Source of the DNA: Cristatella mucedo
Taxonomy: Eukaryota > Bryozoa > Phylactolaemata > Cristatellidae
Length of the DNA: 64,000 nt
Assembly: GCA_009760855.2 (NCBI GenBank)
Contig: WPIO01000065.1
Span: forward strand, 1,221,501 to 1,285,500
Direction: 5' to 3'
Part shown: positions 47,173-59,030 of the stretch, one piece after another
How the letters are laid out: every line of letters begins with the position of its first letter
Position numbering within the stretch: the stretch's first letter is position 1
The notes under the pieces: generated by a model
Databases searched by the model: none
The model's input: the letters and a program-made list of their open reading frames with translations, nothing else
Told to the model about the DNA's origin: nothing
Made by a program: the position numbers and the translations under genes

Positions 47173-48630
47173 GTCGCTGCAGGACTAGCGGGTCATGCGA
47201 CCACAGCGGACCCGTTGCAATTAACTGGGTAGCGTGCAAAAATTTTAAAGAAGTAGTCAAAAATGTTAAATGTTTTTCAAGTATTAAAAGATAAACTAGT
47301 TATAAATCCAATCACAAATTTTGGCGGCTGTCAGATGACTGGAACGTGGTCAATACATTTTTTATGTAAGACCTATTTAAACCGGAAGTATCGTCGAGCT
47401 CAACAAAATAATTTTCTTTGAAAAACAACAGAGCCGGAACTGCGGTTTTCTGGTGAACTCTGCGAATATAAGCTACTCAGCCCTAAACGGATCCTCAGAA
47501 AATAACTTTGGATAATTATAAATCGTAAAATTTTCTCAGAAATGACACGCCCCTTGAGATCAAACGTCAGACTGGTAGTATAACAAGATCCTTAAAGCGT
47601 AAGCTCCCTATCGGCCGGGGCCTAGTCCCGCCTCCGCTTCCCCCCCCCCGCCCATAGCAACCGGCATTCCAATGCCCACTCCTCATTTACTTGGCAAAAA
47701 CATGTTCACATTGGTATGTTTACATCGGAAATCGGAAGTGAGTCGTTCGGCCAGTAGACTACCATTAGGGATAATGTATTGAGAATTTACTGCTGCCGGG
47801 GCCGCCGTAACTAAGGAGTTCATTACCACGGCACCTCATGAATCCTGGGACAGCCGATCAAGCCCCTGTAGCAGCCATAACGCACGAGGCGACGGCCGAG
47901 AGTGGTCCTTGGTTCTGCGGCCGGTCAGCATTGTGACTTGGATGGAACTAGCGCGTCGTTTACTGGAAGTCAGTCTGAAAATGTTGATTCATTTCTGATC
48001 AAGGAAATTGAGGTGATTTCAAGTTCTCATTAATGTCATTTATAGTCAAATAATTGTATTGGCGAATGCGGGTGAGCCGCCCGGCTGTAGCGTGGTTTGA
48101 CGGCCTGCGGTATGAGACCTATCGTGGATATGTTCTGCTTATGCTGTATAAGAGTCTTGTTAGGTTGACCTATTCCTAAGATCCATATAAGTCAATTTAT
48201 TGAATTGCTTGTGCGATGGTAGCATTTCCTAGTTCTTTCTCGTAGTTATAGCTCGGGGCTCTCAAGTTTACCTGCAAACGACAGACCAATGCCCGCTATC
48301 ACTTATGTCATATCTCTTAAAATTATGATCCCATCAACTTAAAATGGGAATATATGATTGATTGTAGGTACATATTCCAGCCTTCTCGCGTGAATATTGG
48401 ACCTCAGTAGATACTTATTTTGATCAAAACTGGCTGTCTGTCATGCTAAGCCTTTGTCATCCTATCACTCACATGTAAAAATGTCACCGGTAGGCTAATA
48501 GTGACCCTATCAACGTGAAATTCGAAATGTGCGCTCGTAAGTATGTGTTTCCAAGTTGTATGGCGACAAACATAGTATCAAAATCTTGTTTTTCGTCACC
48601 TACATGCTTTGGCAGCTTAAGTTGGCTTCT
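47173..48630. other. Unassigned
   Basis: A C-run at about 47640 and AT-rich stretches. No gene or repeat recognised. Confidence 0.3.
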
Positions 48631-48870
48631 CTTTGTCGTTCGCTCAGCAGAGAGCCAGCCGATGCCCAACACCGACAGTGAATAACCAATGCACGGAGCG
48701 CCCGGCTCCCTTGGGCCCCTACTCTCCCTCGACTCCCCCTCCACCACTGCTCCAGTCCACCATCTCGCCACCAGCGGGTTACCGGCCTGTGTCCATACCA
48801 CATTACAGGCTCATCAGAGGAGCCGGCATACAATACATACATACACACGTACATACCGACTACACTCTTG
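48631..48870 (+). repeat. Diverged relative of the 37.7 kb repeat
   Basis: CCAACACCGACAGTGAATA ... GCCCGGCTCCCTTGGG and GCGGGTTACCGGCCTGTG resemble parts of 37675-37866 in the same order. A short ATACA run follows. Confidence 0.35.
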
Positions 48871-51575
48871 AGTGCTGTCCCAGCAGGGGTACTTTCTACC
48901 TCATCAATTGTACAGCTTGGTCGATACTCGGCCGATCGGTGTGAACTTTGGAATATAGGTGGGCGCTCACATGTCTCTTGTGTTCACCCCCTGTGCATCT
49001 ATGCATGATGGGTGCATATGCATATAATGTGCCTATCACAAAATGTCCTTGGCTGTGGTCGTGATGACAGCCAACAGTTTGAGATGTCGAATTTTTTATA
49101 TATTTTGTTTGTGGTGTAATTAGCAGAGTTTAGTCTTTTGAGCGGTTTGCCATATTTCTAAAATGACTGGTATTGAATCTGGCGGTTTGATGGTAAAGCC
49201 TGTATTGCTGGGTGTATTGCTGAGCTGCAGTGCTATACGTGACCCTGGACTTTTACAGGTCATCAGAAGGTCAACACGGCAGCTATATCAAATCAAACGA
49301 TAGGTTATGTTATCAGTGTTCTTTATGCCAATTCTCATGCCATTCGTTCTATTGGTCTTGGTACAATATTAATAAATGTGCTTTGGGGGATTACTCCCAC
49401 TTTTGGCGGACATTTTGGGAGGATCACTCCCTCTATTAGCCAACCTACCCATCTAGCTTGATTAGCCGATACCTCCAAATGCAGCTCCTAATGAGGCGCG
49501 GTACTGCATGCGCACATTGGCCGGATGGAGTGGTGTGAGTCAGGCTGTGGCAGAACAACATTGTGGGCGCGGCCAAGGCCCGCAGGTATACGTCATCGCA
49601 TACTTAAAATGTATCAGCACTCGGCACAATCTAGAGTGTCGGGAAAACGCGAACAATAAGCTCTGTAGCTGACGCTCTAACACCAACGCGCGCCGGTACA
49701 CCAACGACGGAACGCAGACACCGAGGGTCCTCCCATTCGTCCTACCTGTTTCCCATTCGTCATGCGTAATCGCCTGCTCTCCAGGCTGAGACTCAACCCT
49801 CGTAAAACCATTTCCCAATAAACCGACGTGGCTCAGCGACCATAAATGCCATCATCGGCCCATAGCTAGGCAATAAAACAATTGCAAATATTTGCACTGC
49901 GTTTTACATTTCGGTAGGGATTCTCCATACCCTTGACAGTCCTGGCTCTGCCTTTGTTCTAAGTGGTTGGTTGCCAGATTATTTAGAGCTGCTATCGATG
50001 GATGTGCTGGCGACGTAATTTGGGCTGCGAAGCCTGATGGTATCCACGTCGCCGTGAAAGTCGAACGTCAAAAGTTCGTCTCAAGATGTGCGTCTCCTAG
50101 CTTCCGCTGAAAACTGCCCCTACGTCCAATCCTTAAAATGGAGCCAGTTACTGAACCATCAGGAAGTATACGGCTAAGTTGTTATCCAGTCAATAATCGT
50201 GTAATACAATTCCAGTTAGTCAGCCGCCGCCCTCTGCTTTGCCGCCATCGCAATGAGGACACCGCCGGCAATGTTTTGAGGATATATAGCGCGGGTATCG
50301 CCTCCAAGCGGCGCGGCTATACCGATAAATGCCGCACGTGGCCTAGTTCGGATGGACGCCTGCGAGATGAGTACGCATGCGCATGACGTGCCCATAAGTC
50401 ACGCCGCGGACCGCCGCTAGTAACGGCCTCGGCGCGATGGAGCGTCTGCGCTAGAAAAGCTGAACAGCTACATCTAGTCGTATCGGCAACTAGGCTTCCA
50501 GCTATGAATCTAACGAGCCTAGATAGGGCAACGATGAAGTTTAGTGCGAGCTGATGGTAGGGTGAGAGACGGCTCAACGCCCCCGATTTAGGGACTCGCG
50601 AAAGCCGGAAATCCCCTCCCGAGCCTCGTTATCGGAGTGCGAGTGCTTGGATTGCAGCACCTGCTTTACACAGTGGATCCTGACTGGAGTCCTCTCGCGG
50701 ACGCGGTTCGCTTTCTGAATAATGGAACGCTTCGCTGCACATAAGAGGTAGGGAATCAGATGGGAAGTGCAGGCGCCGTCTTTCGCCAAAGCTTAGTGGC
50801 AGTATGCAACTAGTAGCTCACAAGTACACCCGAGCTCCCTTCCCCCGGTCCCAGCAGTCTGCCGTCGCCACACGTTTGGGTCTCGGGGTCTGAAGGCAGC
50901 CAGCGCGCTCCGCTTTTTCCATGCCGGGAGCTGCAAGTCGTGGCCGCGCACAAATCCTAAGACGTTTATGCGGCGTGGAGACGGCCGGATAGCGTCACCG
51001 AACGAGCTTTATCGCCCTCTGCGCGGGTAATTACCCCGCGCCCACCCCATTTCTTGTAATCCCACGACCGACTTGTAAACGCGGGCACGAGCGAGACTGC
51101 CAAACTAAACTGCCCAAGCGCCGCCGCTCGACCTTATGGCGAGCTTTGATCCGCGGCCGGCTCGCGGTCGGCGTCCTGCCTTCGCCGCAGCCGCCGCTGC
51201 GCACTCTTGGCTGGAGGTGGGGTGGGGCTGGGCCAGTGCGCTCGGCCGGATCGAGGTCGGCCGCGCATCCGTCGGCGCTTGAAGGAGGAGGAATCGCATG
51301 TCGCGTGTGGCAATCACAACTCAGCCGTCGAAAGACCTTCGCTGGGTGTCGGCCTCGAGGGACTAGACACCGTTATATGGCCGCTGCTCATCTCTCGTTC
51401 GAGCTCGCTCGCAGTGTGTGGCGCGGTCTCACCCTCTCCCCCTCTCTGTCTCTCTCTCTCTCGTGCGCGACGGCTGCGTGAAGCACCCGTGTCAACAACA
51501 TTTCGAGGACTCCGATATGGTCCGGCGGTTGGTAGTGGTGCGCTCGCGCACTGAATCGTCGCACGATTCCAGCTC
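48871..51575. other. Unassigned, CpG-rich towards the right
   Basis: No protein family recognised. The stretch from about 50200 is CpG-rich like 34.5-36 kb, with a CT run near 51430-51462. Confidence 0.3.
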
Positions 51576-51577
51576 TA

Positions 51578-52180
51578 ATAATAATAATAATAATAATATT
51601 GCACTTGATAAAGCGCCCTCAGAGAACTTAATCTCTTTCTAGGCGCTTTACATTTGCTGCAAAGTGATACGCAATAGAATAGTAAGTAAAATCATGCTTG
51701 AAAAACAAACAAAATGAATAACATGGTTAAGGGTTACATGCACTGGGTCAGCATGCAAATGTGGTTAGTGGCAGCATGAACAGTGTCAGCACGCATAAGC
51801 ACATCGAGAACGAATCACAAGGACCCACTAAATGCTGTCCTAAATAGGTATGTTTTTAAGTTCCTTTTAAATGTGGTCAGGTCAGGGGATGTTCTGATGC
51901 AGGTCGGGAGGGAGTTCCAGGCTGTGGGAGCATACGAGCTAAATGCACGGTCTCCAAAGGATTTAAGGTTTGTACGAGGTATTTCTAGACTGTTGGATTC
52001 CGAAAAGCGAGTGGTACGATGCTTTGCCTGATGGGGTAGTATCTCTGAAAGATAGGCTGGAGCCATAGAATGAAGAGACCTAAAAGTGAGCGACAAAACC
52101 TTGAAATCAATCCGTTGCTTGACTGGTAACCAGTGCAGGTCGGCGAGAAGTGGAGTAATGTGGCAACTGCGACACTCACG
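51578..52180 (-). mobile_element. LINE family A, 3' fragment
   Basis: AAT run, hairpin (GCGCCCTCAGAGAAC, CTAGGCGCTTTAC), 3' UTR, then the C-terminal RT frame 52096-51815 ([20 protein letters not shown]). The LINE ends abruptly at about 52180. Confidence 0.88.
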
Positions 52181-52186
52181 ACAGAA

Positions 52187-52554
52187 TGATCTCTAGCGCC
52201 GAATGCTTCTTTGGGAGAGCGCGCGATGTAGATATGCGCTCTCGCTCATGCTCGCACCACTCCGAGAAAACGAGCTGCAGCCAGCGATCTTCCTCCTCAT
52301 CGCTTCATTGGTGCCTTAGTAGATGGAAAATCAAAGCACCACTGCCTAAGGCTCAACCCGGTTTAAACCGGTTCCCGTTTCTGCGCTCGCGTTACTTGCA
52401 CCGTTTTAAAACTGGTTTGAGACCTCCCTTAGCGCTATTTTGATTTCCATGTACTCAGTAAGGCATTTTAGCGAAGTTAAGTACACCTGCTTGAACTAAT
52501 TCTCAATTAAAGGAAATGTATTCTTACTGTATAGCATACGGTTCCGAAACATGG
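52187..52554. other. Flank between two LINE A copies
   Basis: Contains an inverted AACCCGGTTTAAACCGG-type palindrome near 52358 and, at its right edge, codons for YGSETWT, a motif seen near the end of many LINE RTs. Its reading continues at 54466 past the LINE A insertion. Confidence 0.35.
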
Positions 52555-54465
52555 ACATTAATAATAATATTAATAAGGCACTTGATAAAGCGCCCTCAGA
52601 GAACATGATCTCTTTCTAGGCGCTTTACATTTGCTGCAAAGTGAAATGCAATTGAATGGTAAGTGAAATCATGCATGAAAATCAAACAAAATGAATAATA
52701 TGGTTAGGGGTGACATGCACAGGGTCAGCATGCAAATGTGGTTAGTGGCAGCATGCACCGTGTCAGCACACATAAGCACATCAAGGACGAATCACAGTGA
52801 CCCACTAAATGCTGTCCTAAATAGGTGTTTTTAAGTTCCTTTTATATGTGGTCAGGTCAGGGAATATTCTGACGCAGGTCGGGAGGGAGTTCCAGGCTTT
52901 GGGAGCACACGAACTAAATGCACGGTCTCCAAATGATTTGAGGTTTGTATGAGGTATTTGTAGACTGTTGGATTCCGAAAAGCGGGTGGTACGATGCTTG
53001 GCCTGATGGGGTAGTATATCTGAGAGATAGGCTGGAGCCATAGAAAGAAGGGACCTAAAAGTGAGGGACAAAACCTTGAAGTCAATCCGTTGCTTGACTG
53101 GTAGCCAGTGCAGGTCGGCGAGAAGTGGAGTAATGTGGCATCTGCGACGACGCTCACGACAGACAAGCCTAGCTGCAGAGTTTTGCATCAGCTGCAATCG
53201 CCTGATCGAACATGCTGGTTGGTCAGTAAGCAGTGAGTTGCAGAAGTCAAGACGAGATGTCACGAATGCATGGACCAACTTAGATGTGGTATCCTTATCT
53301 AAACAAGCCCGAATTTTAGCAATGTTATGAAGTTGAAAATTGGCAGATTTGACTGTGGAGCTGATGTGGTCGTCTAACGTGAGGTCGCTTCGGAATATGA
53401 CACCTAGATTTTGAGCTGATTCAACAGGAGATATGCTGGCAGAGCCAATTTTGAGAGTCAGCCTTTCCAATTTGTGAATCACACTGGGTTTTCCCATAAC
53501 TAGTAAGTTAGTTTTATCATCGTTTAGTTTTAGAAAATTTGCTGCCATCCATGTGCGGATGTCATCAATGCATGCAGCAAGTGAGTTGAGAGTTTTTGAG
53601 CTGCTCGAAGGCTGGGAGGGATCAAAGCAAAACTGCCGACTATGGCACATCTTTTTCAGCGGTCCTGAACTGCTACTTCTATGCTACTCACTACCTCAAC
53701 TGCTCTCCTAACTCTGCTATGTTTCCCACTTTCTCTTTGTTGCGTGAGACGAAGTCTGTTGGCTACCGAATGCGTACCGAAAGCCGCTCAGGCTGTGAGT
53801 TCGCTATACAAAACTCTCCTGCGTAACACCCACATGGTCTTTATGACTTTGTGGAGTTACTGACGGAGATACAACAACTGAGTGTCATCCGCATAGAAGT
53901 GAAAGCCTAGATTGTGCTTGGCAATCACATCAGCAAGAGGCAGAGTATAAACCGTGAAAAGAACCGGACCTAGCACGGAGCCCTGAGGTACTCCATATTT
54001 TAGAGGTACTTCAGATGATCTTTGTCCATTCACGTCAATACTCTGGAGTCTCCCACTGAGATAGGACCTGAACCACTGCAGAGCAGTGCCAGTGATGCCC
54101 AGCTGAGATGAGAGGCGTTCTAGAAGAACTTTGTGATCGATGGTATCAAAAGCTGCCGAAAGATCAAGCAAAACAAGCAGAGACATTCTACCTATGTCTG
54201 CATTCCTAAGTAGGTCGTTGTATACCCGAAGCAATGCTGACTGTGGAATGATTAGCTCTAAAGCCAGACTGGAACTTAATAGCAAGGTGTGAGGTCTCGA
54301 TATAGGAGTTCAGCTGGTCTGCCACGACCCGTTCCAGTGTCTTTGATAGGAATGGTAGAAGGGAGACTGGGCGGTAGTTGCTTAAGTTGTCTGGGTCTAG
54401 TGTAGCTTTCTTGAGAAGTGGCCTGTCTGACTATAACTTTTTTTAAAGGTGCTGGGACATGACCT
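52555..54465 (-). mobile_element. LINE family A, RT-bearing, split by LINE B
   Basis: The 3' end is AAT-rich, followed by a perfect AGCGCC/GGCGCT hairpin. Minus-strand RT frames 53650-52817 and 54285-53857 carry [31 protein letters not shown], a YADDTQ box, then NDDKTNLLVMGKPSVIHKLE to [12 protein letters not shown] plus-strand LINE B end at 53634-53871 breaks the frame just after YADDTQ. A possible target duplication is ACATTA at the two outer ends. Confidence 0.9.
53634..53871 (+). mobile_element. LINE family B 3' end inserted in LINE A
   Basis: About 238 bp: the last RT codons ([20 protein letters not shown]) to the UTR end GAGATACA. LINE A continues on both sides in the opposite orientation. 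Confidence 0.88.
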
Positions 54466-54499
54466 CACATTACAAGAATGGAGTCTGATACGTATAGGC

Positions 54500-54880
54500 G
54501 TAAGGGGAGAGGCTAAAATAATTGGAAGCGAAGAGTTCACGATTGCATACGTAACAATTGTAAGAGTGGAAAATATGCCTAGAAGTATTAAGGGTCTGAA
54601 TATCTTAGTATTTCACTACTGTTGAGGGTGTTAGTAAATCTGAATGAATAGTCACGTATGTTATTGAAGAAGAACGTATTTCTAATGAAGGACGTGTTAT
54701 AGAAGAAAGGCATAACAGGATTCGCGAGTTTATTGATAAGCAATGTGCGGATAGAATCAATGATATTAGTTAGATGACTTTGAAACAGATATATGATGAT
54801 ATAGTTCGAATAAATAACATTTTAAGAAGAAGAAGCAGAGATATGATGGTATAGTTCGAATGAATGATATTTAAGAAATT
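54500..54880 (+). pseudogene. Decayed frame, charged helical protein
   Basis: A plus-strand frame with EEERISNEGRVIEERHNRIR and DKQCADRIND, charged and heptad-like, broken by several stops. No family recognised. It belongs to the AT-rich viral block by composition. Confidence 0.35.
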
Positions 54881-55123
54881 CAACTCTTCCTAGCTATGCC
54901 TGTGAAAATGATGTTGGTGATTCACGGAAATCTGAATATATTTAGAAGGGTGAGCTTGAACTATTGGGTTTGCCAACTATTGAAGTAACTCATTAGGACA
55001 ATGTTCCAGAACCTCATGATAGTGGCTGTTGTGTTCGAGACTCCTGTTACTATGATACGGGATTTTACTGTGGAGTTAGTGTTGCTTTCAATTAGCTATC
55101 TTTATTAATTTTGTACATAGAAA

Positions 55124-55380
55124 ATGGATAGAGATGAAACTATTCAAGATGTAATCAGTCATCTAAGGAGACATTTTGATTACTCACCACCTATGGTAGA
55201 TTACTTCTTACCTTGCATTATGGTACAAGATTATCTAGAAAACGTTCTCAACATTGTGACTACCACTAAGTTATCACCAAATTCCCTGCACAATTACTTT
55301 GTAGTTCTAAACGGGTGTTCCTACGAAATGAATCCACCTTATACACTCGTTGACTACCACTTTTGACTCCACTACTGATT
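55124..55380 (+). pseudogene. Unknown viral-block protein, frameshifted at the C-terminus
   Basis: ATG at 55124, 80 residues (MDRDETIQDVISHLRRHF), then a frameshift near 55365 into a second frame with SRLPNWISSSI. No signal peptide, no known domain. Confidence 0.4.
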
Positions 55381-55520
55381 ACAATCTTACAGTTGATCAA
55401 TGCTTGTCTAGATTACCAAACTGGATTTCATCAAGTATTTCAATTTTCTTCGCAATATAGAATCAAAGCCCCTTCTTAGTTACACTGAATTAGTTTCTTC
55501 TATTTTTTCAGACTTTTCTA

Positions 55521-56604
55521 TTGATTCATTTTCATTTAGCAGCAAAGATTATGATGAATAGTCACAATAAAAAGATGCTTAACCTAAGAGAAGAGTTCAC
55601 TATGAAAAAGTACGTTAACCTTACAGCTGAAAGCGATAGGATTAGATCTTGCTTGAAGAAAGTTACGTTAGCTTCATGCATATTTCAGTTCTTAACCATT
55701 TTTACAGGTGTTCTTACCGCAATTATCAGTTCTTACATAGACAAACTCAAGGAAATTCGTCACGTTTCTATAGTTTTAGCTGGTGCTAGTTCTCTCATTG
55801 GTTCAGTTAATAGCGTAATTTCACAAATTGAGAAAAGAAAACACTCCAACATTAGAAAGACTAAACGGCCCGTACTTCTAATGCAGCGCTGCAGTCCGAT
55901 GCAGCAGGATTGACACAGCAGACACAGATACCGAGAACACGACGCTGACTTACGTACCCACGGCTATGGCCAAAAGGAAGTTGACTTCCGGTCAAGTGCC
56001 TGATGGGCTTGAAAATGGCGGCCTCCAGAATTTGTCATGTCGTCAGCCAGTTCCGCTCGGTATGCAGTGTAGCCAGCCCGTGACTACACCACCCGAGATA
56101 GCTCCCCTCCAGAGTCCAGCCGGCTCGGTAGAGCGGTACATTCGCGCGAGAGCTCCAGAGAGAGCCGGTCAGTCACAGCCAGTAAGGCTCAGTGGCGCCG
56201 CCCTCCAACGAGCAGCGGCTCAGTACACTGTGACACGCCCTCCCGCGCCGCGCGCGACTGTGGCGGAGCCTTGGAGGAGGGCTACCCCGATCAGGCTCGG
56301 GGTGCCTCAGCAAGCGCGCGCGACACCTGAGGTCCGGCCACCTCCAGATCGCGATGCTGGTCCCGCCCGAGAGGTGTCTCGGAGGACCTAGGCCGACCGT
56401 GTACCTCACCAGTTTTTAAATAAATCGCTACGCGGCGCACTAGCGGTGTATCGATGGGAACTCTGCAAACTAGTTGCCAACGATAAGTTACTAGAAAAGG
56501 TGATCAATTCCTTATCCGACGATGTGGTTACTCAACATAAGTTACAGGAAATAATCATTGATGAGATGAACTCTGCAAGACTAACCATGAATGAGAGCGT
56601 TTAA
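55521..56604 (+). pseudogene. Two-helix membrane protein, split by a GC-rich insertion
   Basis: The 55521-55875 frame has a charged N-terminus, a hydrophobic segment (LASCIFQFLTIFTGVLTAII), a short loop with KLKEIRH, a second hydrophobic segment (VSIVLAGASSLIGSV) and a basic tail. AT-rich coding resumes at about 56462 (KLVANDKLLEKVINSL) and stops at 56602-56604. The 580-bp GC-rich piece between them is foreign in composition. Such small membrane proteins are common in this virus group, but I cannot name the family. Confidence 0.45.
55876..56461 (+). other. GC-rich insert with a 141-codon frame
   Basis: Strong jump in GC against both flanks. Plus frame 55966-56391 is Pro/Arg/Ala-rich low complexity and looks like non-coding GC-rich sequence. 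An AATAAA at 56420 follows. No target duplication or repeat ends identified. Confidence 0.4.
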
Positions 56605-56654
56605 CTTCTCTTACAAAGCTTCTCTTAGTGTTATTTACCCAATATCTAATTTTC

Positions 56655-57421
56655 TTAACTCGTAAAAACATTATCCATTACACTTGTATGAGCTGTCAAC
56701 GAATAATTTGCATCAGTAGCTCTTCTTCTCTTCTGACGTTCATCCTCTCCATCTTCTAACAAGTATCTAACGTTAGTTCCTAATTCTAAAGGTTCTTCAC
56801 CTTTATATTCTGGTTAGTTTATCTGTACTGTTTTATTTTTTATCGCATCTACTGGTTATTTCCAATCATTGCAGTTTCGCTATTCTTCAAGTAATGAATT
56901 ACTTTTGGCAAGTTCTTAACACGCTCTCTATTTCTTTCACCATTTCCTGCTGCCAACTCTTTTTCATATTGATACATGAATAGCCTCTCAGCAACAGTTC
57001 TATTTATCCTCTCAACCATGGCAACATTCTTCTTAGTTACAGCTTCTCTAATCATGACATTCTGTTTTTCCATTTCTTTTTCTTCTTTAAACTCTGATCC
57101 AGGATCTACTGTCATGGTCCTTGGTCATTTGAGTTTACTTTTTGAGTAGATGCTTCTTATAGCTTTACTCGCATCTTTACAAGTCTTCGTCTTCAAAGTT
57201 CTTGCATCTGTATGCCTGCTCGCCACATCTATAGCGCACAATGCGTATCCTTTCTCTTTGGGTAGGTAGAGTATAACCACTTGATGCTGATCGTTTGGTA
57301 TTGCAACATCAAAGAAACAGCCTGGGATATTCGTCGCTCTACTCTTGAATGCCTGACTGATGGCAGTGTTCTCATCATATATTCCATCTCTCGTTTTTCC
57401 ATTTAATGTTTTCAAAGACAT
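56655..57421 (-). pseudogene. DDE integrase of the endogenous virus
   Basis: Retroviral-type (rve) integrase that would insert viral DNA into the host genome. ATG at 57421. Catalytic residues: D in CAIDVASRHTDA (57220-57185), D in MTVDPGSEF (near 57105) and E in AMVERINRTVAE (near 56985). The C-terminal SH3/chromo-like part contains GTNVRYLLEDGEDE and KRRATDANYSL (about 56780-56700), as in Polinton/adintovirus and Ginger-like integrases. Breaks: in-frame TGA at 57125-57127, a frameshift near 56850 and a further stop near 56815. No N-terminal HHCC finger is seen. Confidence 0.68.
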
Positions 57422-57437
57422 TCATTATATTTAAAAT

Positions 57438-57828
57438 ATGGCTTGGATTTGCAAATCGTGTAAAATAGAGTTAAAGTCTCATGACATGTACGAATAGAAA
57501 CCCAGAACTAATTTGCATCAGATGTCAACATCCAATCCTAAGACTTTACAAGTTTATGTGTGCATACTTCGATAAGGATGAGAAAGAAACCGTCTTTGCT
57601 GGCCATGGTAAAGTATGAATGCAAGGGTTACGGATTGGTTTGCAAGACTTATTCACAAACGCTCAGGCATTTTTAAAGATAAAACAGAATGAAAGCATGC
57701 ATTTATTGGTTGGGGAATGCATGCATTTCAAATCTAGAAAAATATTATTAACTAATTGCGACTGTAATAATACACCCGTGTTCAGATCTATTTTAAAAGA
57801 TAGTCAAAACGATTATCATGATCTTTAA
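57438..57828 (+). pseudogene. Small zinc-ribbon protein, divergent from integrase
   Basis: ATG at 57438, only 16 bp from the integrase ATG on the other strand. CKSC near the N-terminus and CIRC about 25 residues later form a Cys4 ribbon. A frameshift near 57505 and an in-frame TGA near 57613 break it. The rest (57619-57828) ends in SILKDSQNDYHDL. Late-transcription or RNA-polymerase-like zinc ribbons occur in large DNA viruses, but this one is not assignable. Confidence 0.45.
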
Positions 57829-57852
57829 CACTACTAGATAAAAAAAAGAACA

Positions 57853-58782
57853 TTACAGAGTTTCGGGAGCTATTATTTTTTCTAATATTTCGCCTAGTCT
57901 ATTCATGTAACTATGTAGGAGATTAGGAGAGTTACAAGTTAGTGTTTCAGCTTCCACTAATAACTTTAAATTCAACTGGAATTCTAGTAAAAGCGGCTTT
58001 ATATCTCCATCCTCAATTAACAATAACAATCCCGATGTCACATGCTAGTAACGCGATATTTAAGTTTTGAGATAATGGTAGGCAGTTATTACCTTCAACT
58101 ACATGTAAAGAAACGATTATTATGGGAGGTTTATCAATGGTCGTTGAGGTGTATCTGGTAGAGAAAGGTATTTCACCTTGTAGTGTAGTTCCAGGTAATG
58201 GCAGGACTACTACTTCGCTAACTCTTCTACCATTAGCTATGTCAGCATAGGATTTGTTAACAGCATCGGTTGGATTGGTGGGATTCATCACATTGATTAT
58301 CTTATTATTTCCCAGGTCCAAGTCCTATCCTACAGGAACAGACCTGAATTAGAATTACACCTCGTTTTATAGCTACATACGTAACGCAAAAGTTGTCACC
58401 TAGAGTGGAAGGATTAGTAGAAGTCACTTTCTAGTAAGTAGATGTTATAGCAAATCCTTCCATATTCAAATCTTCAGTCACTCCAGCTTTCTTAACTTTG
58501 GAGTCCAGTTGACTTTTAACAACCAAATCGGTAGAATTAACAGCAGCACCAATGCTAGTCAATCTCTTACCGGAGCAATAAATCGTGGGTGCGGTAGTCG
58601 AAATGGATAATCTTGTTCTTGTGAAAGTGCTTGTCCGCAGAACTTTTATTTACGACATCTCCAGTATTGACTGGATCCTTAAAATTTACAACTTTATTGC
58701 CAGTCATATCCAAGTCTGTCATTGGACTCATTCCGCAAATGCCGGCAATATAGTCTCGTATCCTGAGCATTTTATATAACAA
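57853..58782 (-). pseudogene. Tail-fibre-like repeat protein
   Basis: Three repeats of the phage-fibre type: DMTGNKVVNFKDPVNTGDVV followed by NK, SIGAAVNSTDLVVKSQLD, and LDLGNNKIINVMNPTNPTDA followed by VNKSYAD (about 58720, 58560 and 58321 downward). In bacteriophage fibres and some eukaryotic virus spikes this motif precedes trimeric receptor-binding stalks. The C-terminal part (58320-57853) is beta-rich then helical. Breaks: a frameshift near 58570, an in-frame TAG near 58435, a frame change near 58325 and one near 58035. Confidence 0.55.
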
Positions 58783-59030
58783 ATTTCAACTTTAGCTTTA
58801 TTTACTACTTCTTTAACTAATAGAACCAATCTCTTAAAACTATCTCTATAGGGTTATCTAACTGTTTGTACGTATAATTGTTCAACGTAAAAGTTAATAT
58901 CGTATTTCATTCCTGTCTTATTATTGAATCTGTCGTGTTCAGAAATTAGACTAAACTCGAAATTGTAATACCTACCATCCTTGAGAAGGTATACAAATAA
59001 GGATTTACTGATGTATTCTAAATTTACCTT
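58728..59030 (-). pseudogene. Unknown small viral-block frame
   Basis: Minus-strand frame with KDGRYYNFEFSLISEHDRF and YDINFYVEQLYVQTV, with one in-frame stop near 58860. It overlaps the start of the fibre gene by about 55 bp in another frame, as in compact viral genomes. No family recognised. Confidence 0.35.

Noticed and set aside
52535-52560. YGSETWT motif as part of an RTE-type LINE
   Set aside because: Only about seven residues match and the sequence continuing at 54466 does not extend the similarity.
55966-56391. 141-codon Pro/Arg-rich protein
   Set aside because: Lies wholly in the GC-rich insert with GC-driven composition and no domain, so I do not call it a gene.
57125-57127. In-frame TGA in the integrase read as selenocysteine
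   Set aside because: No SECIS-like element was seen, and a frameshift plus another stop follow in the same gene, so simple decay is the better explanation.
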